Part shown: positions 31,910 through 43,879 of the stretch, piece after piece | Layout: each line of letters begins with the position of its first letter | Position numbering within the stretch: position 1 is the first letter of the stretch | NCBI GenBank assembly: GCA_019925095.2 | Contig: JAHHIN020000030.1 | Span: 2,260,501 to 2,324,500 of the forward strand | Direction of reading: 5' to 3' | Source: Dendrolimus kikuchii | Taxonomy: Eukaryota; Arthropoda; Insecta; Lepidoptera; Lasiocampidae | Length of the DNA: 64,000 nt | The notes under the pieces: generated by a model | The model's input: the letters and a program-made list of their open reading frames with translations, nothing else | The model's database searches: none | What the model was told of the DNA's origin: nothing | Position numbers and translations under genes: made by a program

Positions 31910-33190
31910 ATAACTCTTTATTGTCATAATTAAGATATTAATTTTGTCTATATTCTGTTAGCTGCATCTCCATTAATTCCTAATAAAGAAATAATTTAAT
32001 ATATTAATATGATAAAAAACAAATTTTAGTTCTTAAAATAATCAAACTAAACTAGTTTGAATAAAAACTTTTGGATATGAATATTTTTATTTTTATAACA
32101 GCCCTTTTCAAGTGGTTTAGTTGCTCTTAAGTCCCTGCATTAAACTATCCCGTGTAACTACCCCGTAGTTCCTACTACTGATATAAAATTTGGATTATAC
32201 ATAAAGTCTACTGCCCAATATGAACCTATCGAATCGTTCCAAGTCTACTATTACAAATGATTTCACTGACTTTTAGCGCAGGATAATCTTTGGGTTATAA
32301 ATAGTCATCTAATAACCTTCGTGAACATGATGTGTAACACAAAAATAATTTGCCATTATGAATAGTTTTTTTTAAATTATTACATTAGTATTGGTAATTA
32401 ACAGACTTATAAATATGTACTAATATGTAAAAGCATTTTATTGCTAATTAAAATTATTACATGTACTAAAATATGTTATGAATTCATTTGTGCATGTATT
32501 TTTATGGTTCGTTCCAAGGCACACAACTTTTACACCTCTGAGTAATATTATATTATAACACGTAAGGCAAATAAATCATAACGATCATTTAAACTTTTCA
32601 CTTACATAATTTTTTTTTATTATTATTAAAAATGGGGTAATATTTTTTTCCTGATATCCAGAAAACGCAGAGTGAATTTAGCAACGCTTCACGTTTTTGA
32701 TGCCGTTTTTAGCGGTGTTGTTTGTTAGCAATGCTCTCTCTAGACATGTTATAACTCAATGATCATTTCTTTGTTCCTTTATGTCACTTGTGAAAAATTT
32801 CTGTAAGAGCAATCCAAATATAATGTTCTTAGAAGCGAATTTTATTTATTTACGTTTTCGATAATAAATTTATATTATATAAAATAATCCGTAGCATGTA
32901 GACATCACTAAGCTCTCTTGTAAAAATGGCTTCCTAGAAAACTGTGTTCACATAAAAGTATGTACAATTAAAATCACTTTATTAATATAAAGTAATTCAT
33001 TCATTAATCCATAAAGGACCTCAAAACATAACAAAAACATCGCATTGAAATTCGATTTTTTTTAATCTTCCCATTTTAAATCAATTCCAAGAAAATTAGC
33101 GCGAGATTGCCAGGATAAAAATTAGCGCAGATTTTAAGTCTAAGAATTTGCTGTCGATATGAAAACCGCATCGAAATCGGCCCAATAGCT
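31910..33190. other. AT-rich region, no gene seen
   Basis: 1.3 kb of low-complexity AT-rich DNA without supported coding potential on either strand. Confidence 0.5.
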
Positions 33191-33560
33191 TTTTTTATGT
33201 TTGCGTATAGGCAAACTGGTAGACGGGTCCACTTGATGGCAAGTGGCTACCGTCGTCCATGGACATCTGCAACACTAAGGGAGCCGATGCGTTGCCTACC
33301 TCGTTGGAGAGCCCCATATTGTAGCGCTCTGGGAATAACGCGGGAGGAGCTCATTCCACAGCTTGCTCACATATGGCATAAAAGAGCGAGCGCCACGTAC
33401 AGTGGATAACTTCCAGGTGTCGAGGAAGTGTGGATGAACTCCCAGTCGCCGGCGAGCAGTGCGGTGGTAAAATGGCGATGTAGGTACCAAACCAAACAGC
33501 TGCTCAGAACACTCCCTATTGTACAGACGGTAGAACGCTATTTATGTGAATCCCGAAGAA
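33190..33560 (-). pseudogene. Jockey/CR1-like LINE ORF2 C-terminus and 3' UTR
   Basis: On the minus strand 33525..33296 reads EQLFGLVPTSPFYHRTARRR, then FMPYVSKLWNELLP, the common ORF2 tail. A short 3' UTR containing GGTAGCCACTTGCCATCAAG continues to about 33190. One frame break occurs near 33330. It is 5'-truncated. Confidence 0.7.
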
Positions 33561-33989
33561 ACAGACAAGAAATCTAAAAAAATTGCATCGTATTATCCAT
33601 CGTTTATATAGTCTATTCCAGTTTTTTTTTTTTTAATAGCTTCAATGTACACGGCATGTTTAGAATTTTATAATATTATAGATGAATATGTTAAGAAAAT
33701 ACAACGGACTTAAAAAACATGCATATGAACTTAAAACATTTATTCAGTCTATTTTACAACAGTATCCTTATATCTACTATAACCCAGGCAAGATCATAGA
33801 CGATAAAATTTTGAACACACGAGTATTTCAGTAACATCACTATTAGCACATATGTATACGCGATGACAGTGCATGCGTTAATTGTGTTGTTGTCTCACTC
33901 TGTTTATATAGGATTTTCATGATTTGTATAAAATGGGTATATTTTCTTGATATATTACAAGATAGTGATAGTGTTAGTCTTGCGGCTTT

Positions 33990-34180
33990 TTGGTAATATC
34001 GATAAAAGGGTGAAGGGTTAAAAAGCGTAAGTAGAGTAATGAGCCTAGATCACCGTCTTCTACGGGTAAGGTGCTCAGAAGGCTGGCTACGTTTCCTGGC
34101 TGGATCGCCATACTGACCCATTGCCTGAGGTAGGCACCAGCCTTTTGATCACCTGAAGAGTAAATGCGTCGTTTTGATAA
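33990..34180 (+). repeat. Short interspersed repeat
   Basis: Contains AGGCACCAGCCTTTTGATCA, matched by AAGCCAGCCTTTTGGTCACG in 48430..48590. The two are likely members of one diverged SINE or LINE 3' UTR family. Confidence 0.45.
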
Positions 34181-34194
34181 ATTTTAGTAGAGGC

Positions 34195-34425
34195 TCATGG
34201 CCTCAGGACCCCACGGCGTCTCGACAGTAAATGGCACAAACATATAACTCTCACTAAGGGTTGCATTTTACGCCGCTTGTGTGATTCAGCTATTTCCGCT
34301 GCCGAACCGGCTGAAGTAGACGTGTTTGGTAAATGGGATGCGGCCAACGTGTCTACGCAAGTCGCATCCCATACCAAAGGCTTGAGACACTGCCCGGGAG
34401 TTAGAGTCATTTGGTCAGGACGCCT
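34195..34425 (-). pseudogene. Retroelement-derived ORF fragment
   Basis: Minus-strand open frame with MTLTPGQCLKPLVWDATCVD and TLAASHLPNTS. The LVWDATC.DTLA.SH pattern is familiar from repeat-derived proteins in many animals, but the host element could not be named. It breaks off at about 34195. Confidence 0.5.
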
Positions 34426-34429
34426 ACCA

Positions 34430-35110
34430 TCCTCATCGCTTATAAATATTTATAAAGTCAGAGTGGTTTGCCACGGGCACGCCATAGAAATTAACAGAAT
34501 ACCGATATCAGTCAAATTTACAATTGAGACGACCGTGTCCGGCGATTTTGACGAGAGAGTAATAGCGAAATTAGGCCCCAGATCAGTCGTAGGCGGGAAA
34601 AATATTTTAAAGAACCGTTGTGTAGTTGAGCGTGGAAGCTCAAGGAAATGGGGGTAAACACCTGTCGATGGTGAGCGGCGCGGCTGTAAAAATGATGCGT
34701 TGACACCAGATCAAACAATTCCTCGGCACATTTTTTTTTAATGTTTAAGGCTTGGCAACTAGGCCTTTAAGCCAGGCGCCGTTGTATTGTAGGCTACAAT
34801 CGACGTCATTCAAGGGAGTTCTTGTGAAAACTCGAAAGGCCACATTTGACTATACAGTTCACATTTCTCGCAAAAACACATAATTATTGCTCAAAAACTA
34901 TCAATATCCTACAACTATTGTTCATTCTAAAATTAAATTACTCTAAAGTAATTTTACACATTTTTAGAAAATAAAACTGCACAGCACAACGTCTCCTTTC
35001 AGTTCGCGCCAAAAACTCTTTCTCGGCACATTCGCGGGGTATCCCACAGATTATCAACAACCAAGATAACATCTGCACTTTCTGAAGTCAGACAGCTAGA
35101 ACGTCGCTTG
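34430..35110 (-). pseudogene. Jockey/CR1-like LINE remnant split by a retroposon
   Basis: 34740..34640 reads EELFDLVSTHHFYSRAAHHR on the minus strand, the ORF2 tail, then decays with frameshifts. Its upstream part continues beyond the retroposon at 34731..35021. The split codes around CTCGGCACA, which is duplicated on both sides. Confidence 0.6.
34731..35021 (-). mobile_element. 280-bp retroposon with target duplication
   Basis: Flanked by CTCGGCACA (34722..34730 and 35022..35030). On the minus strand it starts in TTTTTGGCGCGAACTG-like sequence and ends in an A-tail (T run from 34731). It matches 47860..48133 and 24101..24414. No ORF. No convincing Pol III A and B boxes were seen, so it may derive from a LINE 3' end. 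Confidence 0.8.
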
Positions 35111-35597
35111 ACAATGTTAATTAATTCAGCACTTAAGTACTCGCATATTCCGTACTATACTTAAACTAAATAACACTGGATTTCAACTGTATTAGAAACG
35201 GCTTTAGACAAAAGCCGGCCTCCCAAACCCATCACCACCAACTATCAACTAGTTTGGTACTTAATACACAATATTGGCAACACCGATAAATACAAATTAT
35301 TATTTGATAAATTTGATTAGACATCATTTAAGAATAGAAGAGCTGTTACTCAGCTTTAATTTCCGCATAACTTCTATAGTTTAGTTATTGTTCTAAGCTA
35401 TTATTATTGCTACAATTAAATGCATTTCAAAATTATTTCTATCTTACTTAGTTCGTTATAATGTCGCCATATGATAAAATTTTAACAATATGTAAATTAT
35501 TTATACAGAGTTCCACATTTGAAACTTTTGCTAATTCACACAAATGTTGCAAAATAACAAATATTCTACCAAATTAATAGATTTGTTTAATCATAAA
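35111..35597. other. Region beyond the 3' end of the membrane-protein gene
   Basis: AT-rich, no ORF or repeat pair seen. It should contain the 3' UTR of the minus-strand gene ending at 35598; no AATAAA was identified with confidence. Confidence 0.4.
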
Positions 35598-38500
35598 CTA
35601 CGTGTTATTTGCTCTCGATTGCTTTTTGATGGGCTGTAATAATGTCTCCATAACAACAGACGCTGCATCGACTTGGCTACACCTGGAAAAAGAATAATTG
35701 TTTGACATTGTATCACTTGTACGGCTTGTTACCGCATTTGTATATTATATCGCCATGTCATAAGCTTTATGATCAATGTTTTTGGAGGGAACTTGAGATT
35801 CTTCATTGTGCACTTACGAATTTTATTAAAACGTAAAATAGATTGTGTCACAAATTAAGACCAATAATAGAGTATTTGATTGTTTAAATGTAAGATATGT
35901 TTTGTTAACGTTAAAAATCTATAATATTTAGTGAAGTGTCTTTTCGAGCATAAGAGCTCCCTCGTTTAGCGCAAGGTAATAGAATCTGGCTTAGGCTTCA
36001 GCTTGAAGATTTAAAGAAATGAATATTAAGAGACACTGGCTATATTCAATGCAAAGCAATATTCAAAGAGATAAAGAGTCAATCAAGACAAATAGGCAAT
36101 ACCTTGGGAACATGTCGGTACATTTTAAATCAGTCCAACCGGTAAGTAATTCGTATAACATTGCGTCCAATGCTTTGTCAGCTGACAAATCTCCAGTAAT
36201 CATTCTTAGCGCCATTCTAAAAAAATTGAATACGTTAAATTTACAGGCTTCAACGAAAATGTGCACTTCTGATATAGAAGAATGCACACACAACGGCTGA
36301 CGTAGACCCGAAACAAGTCCATATTATTAAATTAAAAAAGGACTAAAAATTAAACACCATTCTTCTTACGCTAGTTCTTCATCTGAGCTAATTTTATAGT
36401 TATTGACTGTGTCAATTTATTGACTATTGCAGATGTAGGGCTGGGTTTAAAGCGTTATTTCTAATGCGATATTGTTATTCATTGTTAACCACGTTAAATA
36501 TTGACATGTAAGGTATGTATATATATTACTTATATTCGTCATGGCTATTCGTTAATGGTGTTATTTTTAACATTATAAATAAGATGCATTTGGCCACAGT
36601 CAACAACTATAACATTATCCCAGATAGAGCATCATACGACATAAGTATAAATAAGTTTAAATCCTACTACATTACTAGATGGCACCACAGATGTCTCTTC
36701 TCGCTTTTTGACGTTTGATGTCCTAAATCATATTCTTTTGTATATTGTACAGTACATTAAATTTTCGATTAATTTACTTTATAAAAACATGTTGATGTAC
36801 CTGCGTATTAGAAAAATTTTAATAGGGCGCGATAGTGTACGAATGGTGTAAGCGAAACAGAGCTAAGAATGTATAGCAAGCAACAGACTACCATTTCCAC
36901 TTGCGAATAATTATTTGCATCTCTGAAACCGGTTTCACTTTTCTGCGCAAATGAAAAATGCCGATCGGAATTATAAGTTGTGTAAAACTATAATAAGTTC
37001 ATCAAGAATTACATGTGCTGCTATCTGACAATGTAGAATTTAGGACGTATTAAGAATTAGGTTATATGCAATTAGCTGTGCCCGCGACTTCGTCTGCATG
37101 GAATATTTTTTCGTGGAACCCTAAAAAAAGTAAAAAAATAGCCTAAGTGACTCCTTATAACATCAGCTATCTGCCAGTGAGTGCTCCGTCAAAATCGGTC
37201 CAACCGAGAGATTACCCGGAACATCCAGACCGACGGACAAAAATTGCTTTTTCCGAATTATTCCCCTGATTTTTTTACATTTTTAATTTGACATTACAAA
37301 CAGACACTTCAATTTTATTTATCTGCATAGATGAGAAGATTCATAAGAAATGTTAATAAAATAAAAATAAAAAAACCTTACCCATTTATCCTCGCCATAG
37401 TACCATACGGCGCATTTAATTTCGATGTTGCTACCAAATTCTTACAATACAACAACCAAATACAGTCGAGTTCGGTATAAATTTCACCCCTTGTGTTGGT
37501 AACATTCTCAGTCTTGTTGTATGACGTCTGAAGGCGGTTTAACGCGTCAGTGTTGTCATCAACATTTCTGGAGATTTGGTTCTGTATGTTTGTATTTAGG
37601 GTCTCTTTGTTTGATGACAATTTTGTTAATATCAATCTGGAATTACAAATGAAGTGTTTTAGAAAATATAACATATAAATAAGTGGATGGCTACCACGGG
37701 CGTTATTTGTCAAGAATAAAATATGCATAAAATGACACTAATATTCATATAAAAAAAAAAACAAATAGCATAAGATTGTTTGTCGAACTTAAATTTAATC
37801 GACGAGAGATCTCGTTTAATGAATCATTTTTTCATCAAAAATAAAATAATCAATAAGTTTTCGCACCGCTACGAAGCAGTAATTCCCATATTTACTGGTT
37901 AAACCCCTAAACCCCGCCCCCGGAGCAGGGACATAAGACATAAATTTAAATTTAATATTTGTATAACAAAAATTAAATTAATAGCGTAGACAGAGAAATG
38001 TCTACGATTAATAGGATGTTACCTTGCGTTCTTATAAGCTCTTCCTAGATGTATTGCAGCTCTAGCAGTGCTCATGCCAACCTCCAGAATGTTCTCGAAC
38101 AGATTTTTTCCAAAATTAAAATCTTCCGCGGTCTCTTGTCTATGGTTTTGTCTTTTTCTGCAAATAATAATGGCGGTTACAAGACCATCTAATTTCAAAA
38201 TGCCGAATCTTACGGCGATAGATATTATTTTAGATCTTATATCGTTGCATTAAAGTTCGAAATTGTATAATAAAAAAATTACACTTAAACGTTATGCACA
38301 TTTGTAATAACATCAAGGGTGCTACAAATGCGCTGTTGCTTTCGAAACGGAGATTGGCCACTAATGTTGGAACAGAACTCAAGGTTATTATATTCTACAC
38401 CAGGGGTGGTAGCTATCCAGACAAGCAAATACGCTACCACCTGGCTGTGGGTTGTGTTGTCGCCTCTTACGACAGACCGCCCCAACGCAGGAAATTATAT

Positions 38501-40708
38501 TCGTTCCTGCATGAAACACGTTTCACTAGAGGCTAACCGTTTCACGACTATATTCTGTGAAAGCGTGGTATCACACCAATCGGGTCGGCCCTAACAGCTG
38601 TGATCAAGACGATGATTCTAGGATGGCTATATCACGTAGGAACACAATAAAGCATTAAGAAAGTCTTACATATTAAACTCCTGCGAGTGTTGGATCTCAT
38701 TGTGTTTTGCTTCAATCTTACTGGGATCCAAGAATAAGGCGTTAAACGCAAAAACGTCTGGGTCCTTCATCATCTTCGCTCTAGCCGCTTCCTGTAACAT
38801 AAAATTAATCCAAATAATTCTATTAATACTATTATAAATGACAAAGATTATGAGGGTAGATGTTTTTTATTCTTTCACGCAAAAAAATCTGAACTAGTTT
38901 TATTTAAACTACCGTAAAATAGCTTCAGATGCAGCAAGGATACTAGAAATAAAATATAAATTACTCACTTGACTCTCCCAGGCCATTAACTGTATATTGT
39001 GAAGTAACATAACATCTAAAGTTAAAATTCCAAACGACAATAAATCTGTACTATTTGTCAACAAAACTTTCCTATTTTGACTGCTTCTTGTATAATTTTC
39101 TCCGAAATATATATCTTTCAGTTTGTTCATTATAATGGTAACATTGCCGTCGATTAAGCTTTCATTCAAAGCTTTAAGTACTTCACTAAAGTTATTCTTT
39201 GACGTATTTTTGGTAGGATTGGTAGAATTTTTTAAAACGTCAAAATCAGGATCTTTCGTTACCCAATCATGTAATTCTTGTACTTTTTCAATTAAATAAC
39301 TAGTCATTGTATTACTTTCCATATAATCGTCGTACAAATTCTCGTCGTTGTAGTAATCTTCGAAATCATTTTGCTTTAAAACGTTCAGATAATTTTCCGG
39401 TAAGTGTGACCCGTTTATTATTGGTTTGAAAATTGGTAACTTTTGATCAGTCAAATCGCTTTGTATTTCTGTTTCTATCAAATCATTTTGCATTGATTTT
39501 GGTTGAATCTCTTCGTGAGGGTTTACTTTTGATTCAGAAAAAAATTCTTGATAGTTGACGTTTAAGTCGTCGCCATTTTGTACATCGTCGCCATGTTTGT
39601 CAGCCATTTTGGGTTGATCTTTCTTTTCAATTTTTCTCTCCTCGTGATGTAAGAAATCGTGCAATGGATGAATTTGCGGCTTGTTTATCAAATTTAGTTT
39701 CTTATTTTCACGGTTTGCGACTATATTTTTAAATATTGATAGTTTTTCAAAGACCGGTATGTCATTATCTTCGGTGCTAGTCGTTATATCATGTTCTGTC
39801 GTTTCTTGTTTTGGATAAAAGTTTGTGTATATAGATTCCTATAAATAAATAGATTATTAAAAATACTCTATAGTTTGAGTAGTCAAAAAAGTTAAAAGAT
39901 TTTGTTTCTAACCAGAAGCAGGTATATGGAATTTCATGCTTGTTACTTCGAAAATGGCGGATTTTCATACAAAGTTTCACTTAAGAGAAGAATTTTCAAA
40001 AATCCGATCTTACTGCACATCTACTTTTTTATTGCATGCCGCCAACTTGTTCATTTTAATTATTTAGTTTTAATTTTGTTTATGGTTATTATTTACTCTA
40101 TGGGAGCCTAATCTAATTTACCACCGCATCGCAACAAGTGGCTTGAAGAGAAGAAGCGGCGCAAGAGAAAAGGTTATTAGCTAACAGGACGTAAAAGTTC
40201 TTCAGCGTCTTTAAATAATAAGGAATTTAAAAAATTACCTTTTGTAACAAAAAATATACATAAGTCCAAATGACATTGGCGATAAAATGAAGATAAAGGC
40301 TCGATATGCAGGTACAAGCAAAGTATTTTAAAAAGTAGATTAATACTTCTACAGTCGTGGAAGGCCACGACACACCTTCCATGATCAAATTGATCGTGTA
40401 CTAGCAGAACGTGATGTCAGGAGCCTTAAGAACAGACGAGCGTGCATGACAAGAGCTATGAATGTCAAAGAAGCAAGTGAGGTGTGTAAGAATAAGCCTA
40501 AATGGCGCTCTTGTTCGCGCCTACCCCGCCAGGGAACTGGCGTGAAGTTAAAGTAAAGAAAGATACTCACAGGTGGTTCAGCGTACAGCTCCCTGGTGGT
40601 GTATGTTTCCCTGGTCCCCCATTTAGTAATCACCAAAGTCGCCAGTACTAAAGCAGCACAAACAGCAAAACACGAAGCGCTGGCCACTATCCACACTTTC
40701 AAGGGGAC
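35598..40708 (-). CDS. Uncharacterised single-pass membrane glycoprotein, seven exons
   Basis: Exons in gene order: 40708..40571, 39838..38969, 38791..38670, 38157..38023, 37636..37382, 36216..36103, 35682..35598. All borders are GT-AG and all phases agree, giving at least 572 codons and a TAG stop. The first exon shown has a membrane span (about 25 residues: VWIVASASCFAVCAALVLAT and on) followed by a Thr/Glu-rich stretch. The 290-codon exon is acidic and holds seven N-glycosylation sequons near its end (NST, NTS, NFS, NES, NVT, NYT, NST). This suggests a type II protein with an outside C-terminus. Later exons are helical-looking (FENILEVGMSTARAAIHLGR; MALRMITGDLSADKALDAML). No known domain was recognised. 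The start codon exon lies upstream, beyond the LTR palindrome. Confidence 0.75.
36217..37381 (-). other. Intron of the membrane-protein gene with repeat
   Basis: Contains a retroelement tail at about 37075..37255 (GTGCCCGCGACTTCGTCTGC to GACGGACAAAAATTGC) and a TGTATGTATAT-type segment near 36505. Short open frames here lack splice-consistent support. Confidence 0.5.
38285..38480 (-). repeat. SINE-like interspersed repeat, copy 3
   Basis: Inverse complement of the family at 5955..6188 and 29597..29815: ACCAGGGGTGGTAGCTATCC and GCTACCACCTGGCTGTGGGT. Inserted in an intron of the membrane-protein gene; 38520..38610 looks like a further fragment of another repeat. Confidence 0.6.
40344..40552 (+). 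mobile_element. LINE ORF2 tail fragment beside a splice donor
   Basis: Plus-strand reading gives [20 protein letters not shown] and on to KPKW, matching 3642..3370 (minus). It lies in the first visible intron of the minus-strand membrane-protein gene, antisense to it, and ends about 12 bp from the donor at 40570..40565. Confidence 0.75.
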
Positions 40709-40863
40709 CTGAAAGGAAAGAATATGAATATGTTTATAGTATAGTTTAGTTTATGTCTGTTTGTTATGTTTATGGATCTTGGTTATGTTGTGTTTATGGA
40801 TATTTTTTTTCATAAATAAAAGTTTAACTGTCACTTTTTATTTGTGATTGATTTTATATATAT

Positions 40864-41460
40864 TTTTAGCGACCAGAAGTGGAAAATAAAAAAATATAAT
40901 CGTAAATAATTATTTAATTTTAGAACATAACTAATAGTTTAATTACAAACAAACAACCATTAATAAAGTACAAAAACAATTACAGTTAGAGATGAGAGCG
41001 GGGGCGGTCACTTTAGGGCTGTACTGGCTGTTAGATACAGCGTTCCACGCACCTACCGCAATTTAGACGGTACTGACTGTCTGGGACAGTGTTCCACGTC
41101 TATTATTGTCATGAGAGCGGGGGCGGTCACTTTAGGGCTGTACTGGCTGTTAGATACAGCGTTCCACGCACCACCGCAATTTAGACAGTACTGACCGTCA
41201 GAGACGGTGTTCCATGTCTACTACCTAGACAGTACTAACCGTCAAAGACAGCGTTCCATGTCTAGTATTAGAGCAGTACTGATTGTCGAGAGACAATGGT
41301 CCTTACTCGCAGACGCATTCGTTGGAAATGCGTGCCAATACAACGGAGCGGTCCGTTTTTATACTCTAAGCGTAGTGGAAGGTCGGCGGGGCGACGATGC
41401 CGCGCACGTGTACAGGGCACGTGCCGCAAGCGAACGCTACCGCCATTATGGCTTTTAATA
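40864..41460 (-). repeat. Inverted third copy of the gypsy LTR
   Basis: Inverse complement of the LTR at 41467..42092, lacking about 28 bp between two GGTAG repeats. It abuts the 5' LTR with a 3-base spacer (TAG at 41461..41463). Contains the internal duplicated GAGAGCGGGGGCGGTCACTT block. Confidence 0.9.
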
Positions 41461-41466
41461 TAGTAT

Positions 41467-42092
41467 TAAAAGCCATAATGGCGGTAGTTGACTTTTTTTG
41501 CAAGTACGGTGGTAGCGTTCGCTGGCGGCACGTGCCCTGTACACGTGCGCGGCATCGTCGCCCCGCCGACCTTCCACTACGCTTAGAGTATAAAAACGGA
41601 CCGCTCCGTTGTATTGACACGCATTTCCAACGAATGCGTCTGCGAGTAAGGACCATTGTCTTTCGACAATCAGTACTGCTCTAATACTAGACATGGAACG
41701 CTGTCTTTGACGGTTAGTACTGTCTAGGTAGTAGACATGGAACACCGTCCCTGACGGTCAGTACTGTCTAAATTGCGGTGGTGCGTGGAACGCTGTATCT
41801 AACGGCCAGTACAGCCCTAAAGTGACCGCCCCCGCTCTCATGACAATAATAGACGTGGAACACTGTCCCAGACAGTCAGTACCGTCTAAATTGCGGTAGG
41901 TGCGTGGAACGCTGTATCTAACAGCCAGTACAGCCCTAAAGTGACCGCCCCCGCTCTCATCTCTAACTGTAATTGTTTCGTTACTTTAATAACGGTTGTT
42001 TGTTTGTAATTAAGCTATTGGTTTTGTTTTAAAATTAAATAATTATTTACGATTATATTTTTTTTATTATTTTCCACTTCTGGTCGCTAAAA
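41467..42092 (+). repeat. 5' LTR of the gypsy element
   Basis: 626 bp, starting TAAAAGCCATAATGGCGG and ending CTTCTGGTCGCTAAAA. A TATA box (TATAAAAAC) lies at about 41589. Its second half has tandem units with GACAGTCAGTAC-like dyads next to GTGGAACACTGTCC, and two copies of a GTGACCGCCCCCGCTCTCAT block. Confidence 0.88.
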
Positions 42093-42172
42093 TCAGAAGT
42101 GGGATTGGACTTATTTGCTCACAAATATTAGACGTGATACCTACACAAACAACCGTTAAATATTAATTAGGA

Positions 42173-42379
42173 ATGCCACGTTCGTCAAGATCACGTGATG
42201 GGTCGGTCAGGACGCCACCTCGCTCTGAGTCTAGGCGTGTCATGCCGCGTTCGTCAAGATCACGTGACGGGTCGGTTAGAACGCCGCCTCGCTCTGAGTC
42301 TAGGCGTGTCATGCCGCTTTCGTCAAGACCACGTGATAGGTCAGTTAGGATGCCACCTCGGTCTGGGTCTAGGTGTAGC
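42173..42379 (+). repeat. Three 69-bp units coding Ser/Arg-rich repeats
   Basis: Units start at 42173, 42242 and 42311; each reads MP.SSR.RD.SVR.PPR.S in the forward frame. They lie at the start of the gag region. The reverse-strand open frame over them is a shadow. Confidence 0.85.
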
Positions 42380-43126
42380 CGTCGCAGCGAATCGCGACTA
42401 GACCATAGGGCATAATTCACGATCGCCTAGCGATCGAATGCATTCGCGCTGTTATAAAACTCTCTCACGGTCCCGTCATAACGTGAACCTGTTCAAATTC
42501 ACGTCGTGACAAGATTCATATGCGTTCACGTAACGATAGCACTCGTTCACGATCTCGTCGCAGTCGCTCGCGTAACGGTGACCATTATGGTTCGCGTGAA
42601 GGGTCCAGGTCACGAACGCTCAACTCGCATCAACATCGTAGTAAATCTCGGTCCTATCATGACGTTTTCATGACAAACTTACTAGTCACTGTTGTGACGA
42701 CTGACTGCCATTAAAGAAAAGAATACTACTAGTGGTTCGCACGATACGCCGTTGATTCGGAACAGCACACCTCCATTAAATACAAATATTTCCTTAACCC
42801 ATCGTTGACGCGTTAACTATTACGTTTCAAATTTTGATCCGGCTATAAATAATTTTGAGGTGTGGTGTGGCGAAGTGGACAGGGCTAGGCATGTGAACCG
42901 CTGGGATGATCTCGAATGTTTCTCACGTGTGGCTCCTTGTTTGGAAGGTGACTCAAAAACCTGGTTAAATGAATGGGCTACGAATGATCGCTCGTGGTCC
43001 AATTTTTTTAGAGATTTAAAGTCGTTGTGTCTGCAAAAGATTAACTTCGCTCAAATTCTACATGAGATCATAAATACCACGTCCGAGAAGTTTCCGTCAT
43101 ACGAAGAGTATGCACGTAGTTCTTAA
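42173..43126 (+). pseudogene. Gypsy gag remnant, SR-rich N-terminus
   Basis: Segments 42173..42415, 42520..42714 and 42860..43126 lie in shifting frames. The first two are Ser/Arg-rich; the third has a capsid-like stretch (RDLKSLCLQKINFAQILHEI). A knuckle-like CFCCGRA-type trace is near 43370. Stops and shifts are frequent. Confidence 0.65.
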
Positions 43127-43550
43127 GATTACGAGTAATAGGAGGTATAAGCAAAGACCTTATGGTTCAAATAGTGATTTACGGCATTAACGTACAGGTG
43201 CGCGCAGCGGCTACCAATGCCAATCTAATAACCGAAAACCTAGTTTCCTTTTTAACTACTTATCTAAAGCCTACTCGTCAAATTTGATAATCGTGACTGC
43301 GCTAAATTTGTGCCATCCGGTTATATGGCTAAAAGGCTTTAACGGTCCTAAGTCCGAATTCAAATGTTTCTGTTGTGGCCGAGCAGTGCGTAGCAGAGCA
43401 GTGCCCCAAGAATCGTAATGTTAATAACAAGCGCGACGCGCATGATAGTGTTAAACCAGTCGTCTGCTCTTAATAGGGCATAAAGAGATTAACTGTTTTG
43501 CTAAGGCCCGATCTGGGTCCCAAGCTAATATCAACTAACGTAAACTTAAC

Positions 43551-43865
43551 TTGCGTATTATAGATAGTGGAACACTCAATGTATGCTTAATATCGTCAGC
43601 GGTAGTAACTTACTTCTCTAGTCCGCGTAAACAAATTAAATGTTCTTTGAAAGAAATAATCGATAAAGAGATTGTTGCTTGCGAGTGTATCACTTTAACT
43701 ACTGAATTTAGAAATATAGCGCTTGAAGTAGGTTTTGTCATAGTACCCGCCTCGTGCATGAATACGCCCATTACCATAGCGATTGACGTACTAAGTTGCG
43801 ATGGCGTCACGTTTATTCGCACGAAACACGGACAGTATTTAACTCATCGCCAAACAGCGTATTAA
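43551..43865 (+). pseudogene. Gypsy aspartic protease remnant
   Basis: Opens with IIDSGTLNVCLISSAV, the DSG active-site pattern of retropepsins, followed by a beta-rich stretch ending about 43865. Flanking frames are broken. Confidence 0.55.
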
Positions 43866-43879
43866 AAATAAACTCCGTA

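Noticed and set aside
41207..41745. Arg-rich ORFs in the LTR palindrome and in the 3' LTR (47081..47474)
   Set aside because: They repeat in each LTR and mirror across the palindrome; they are LTR shadows.
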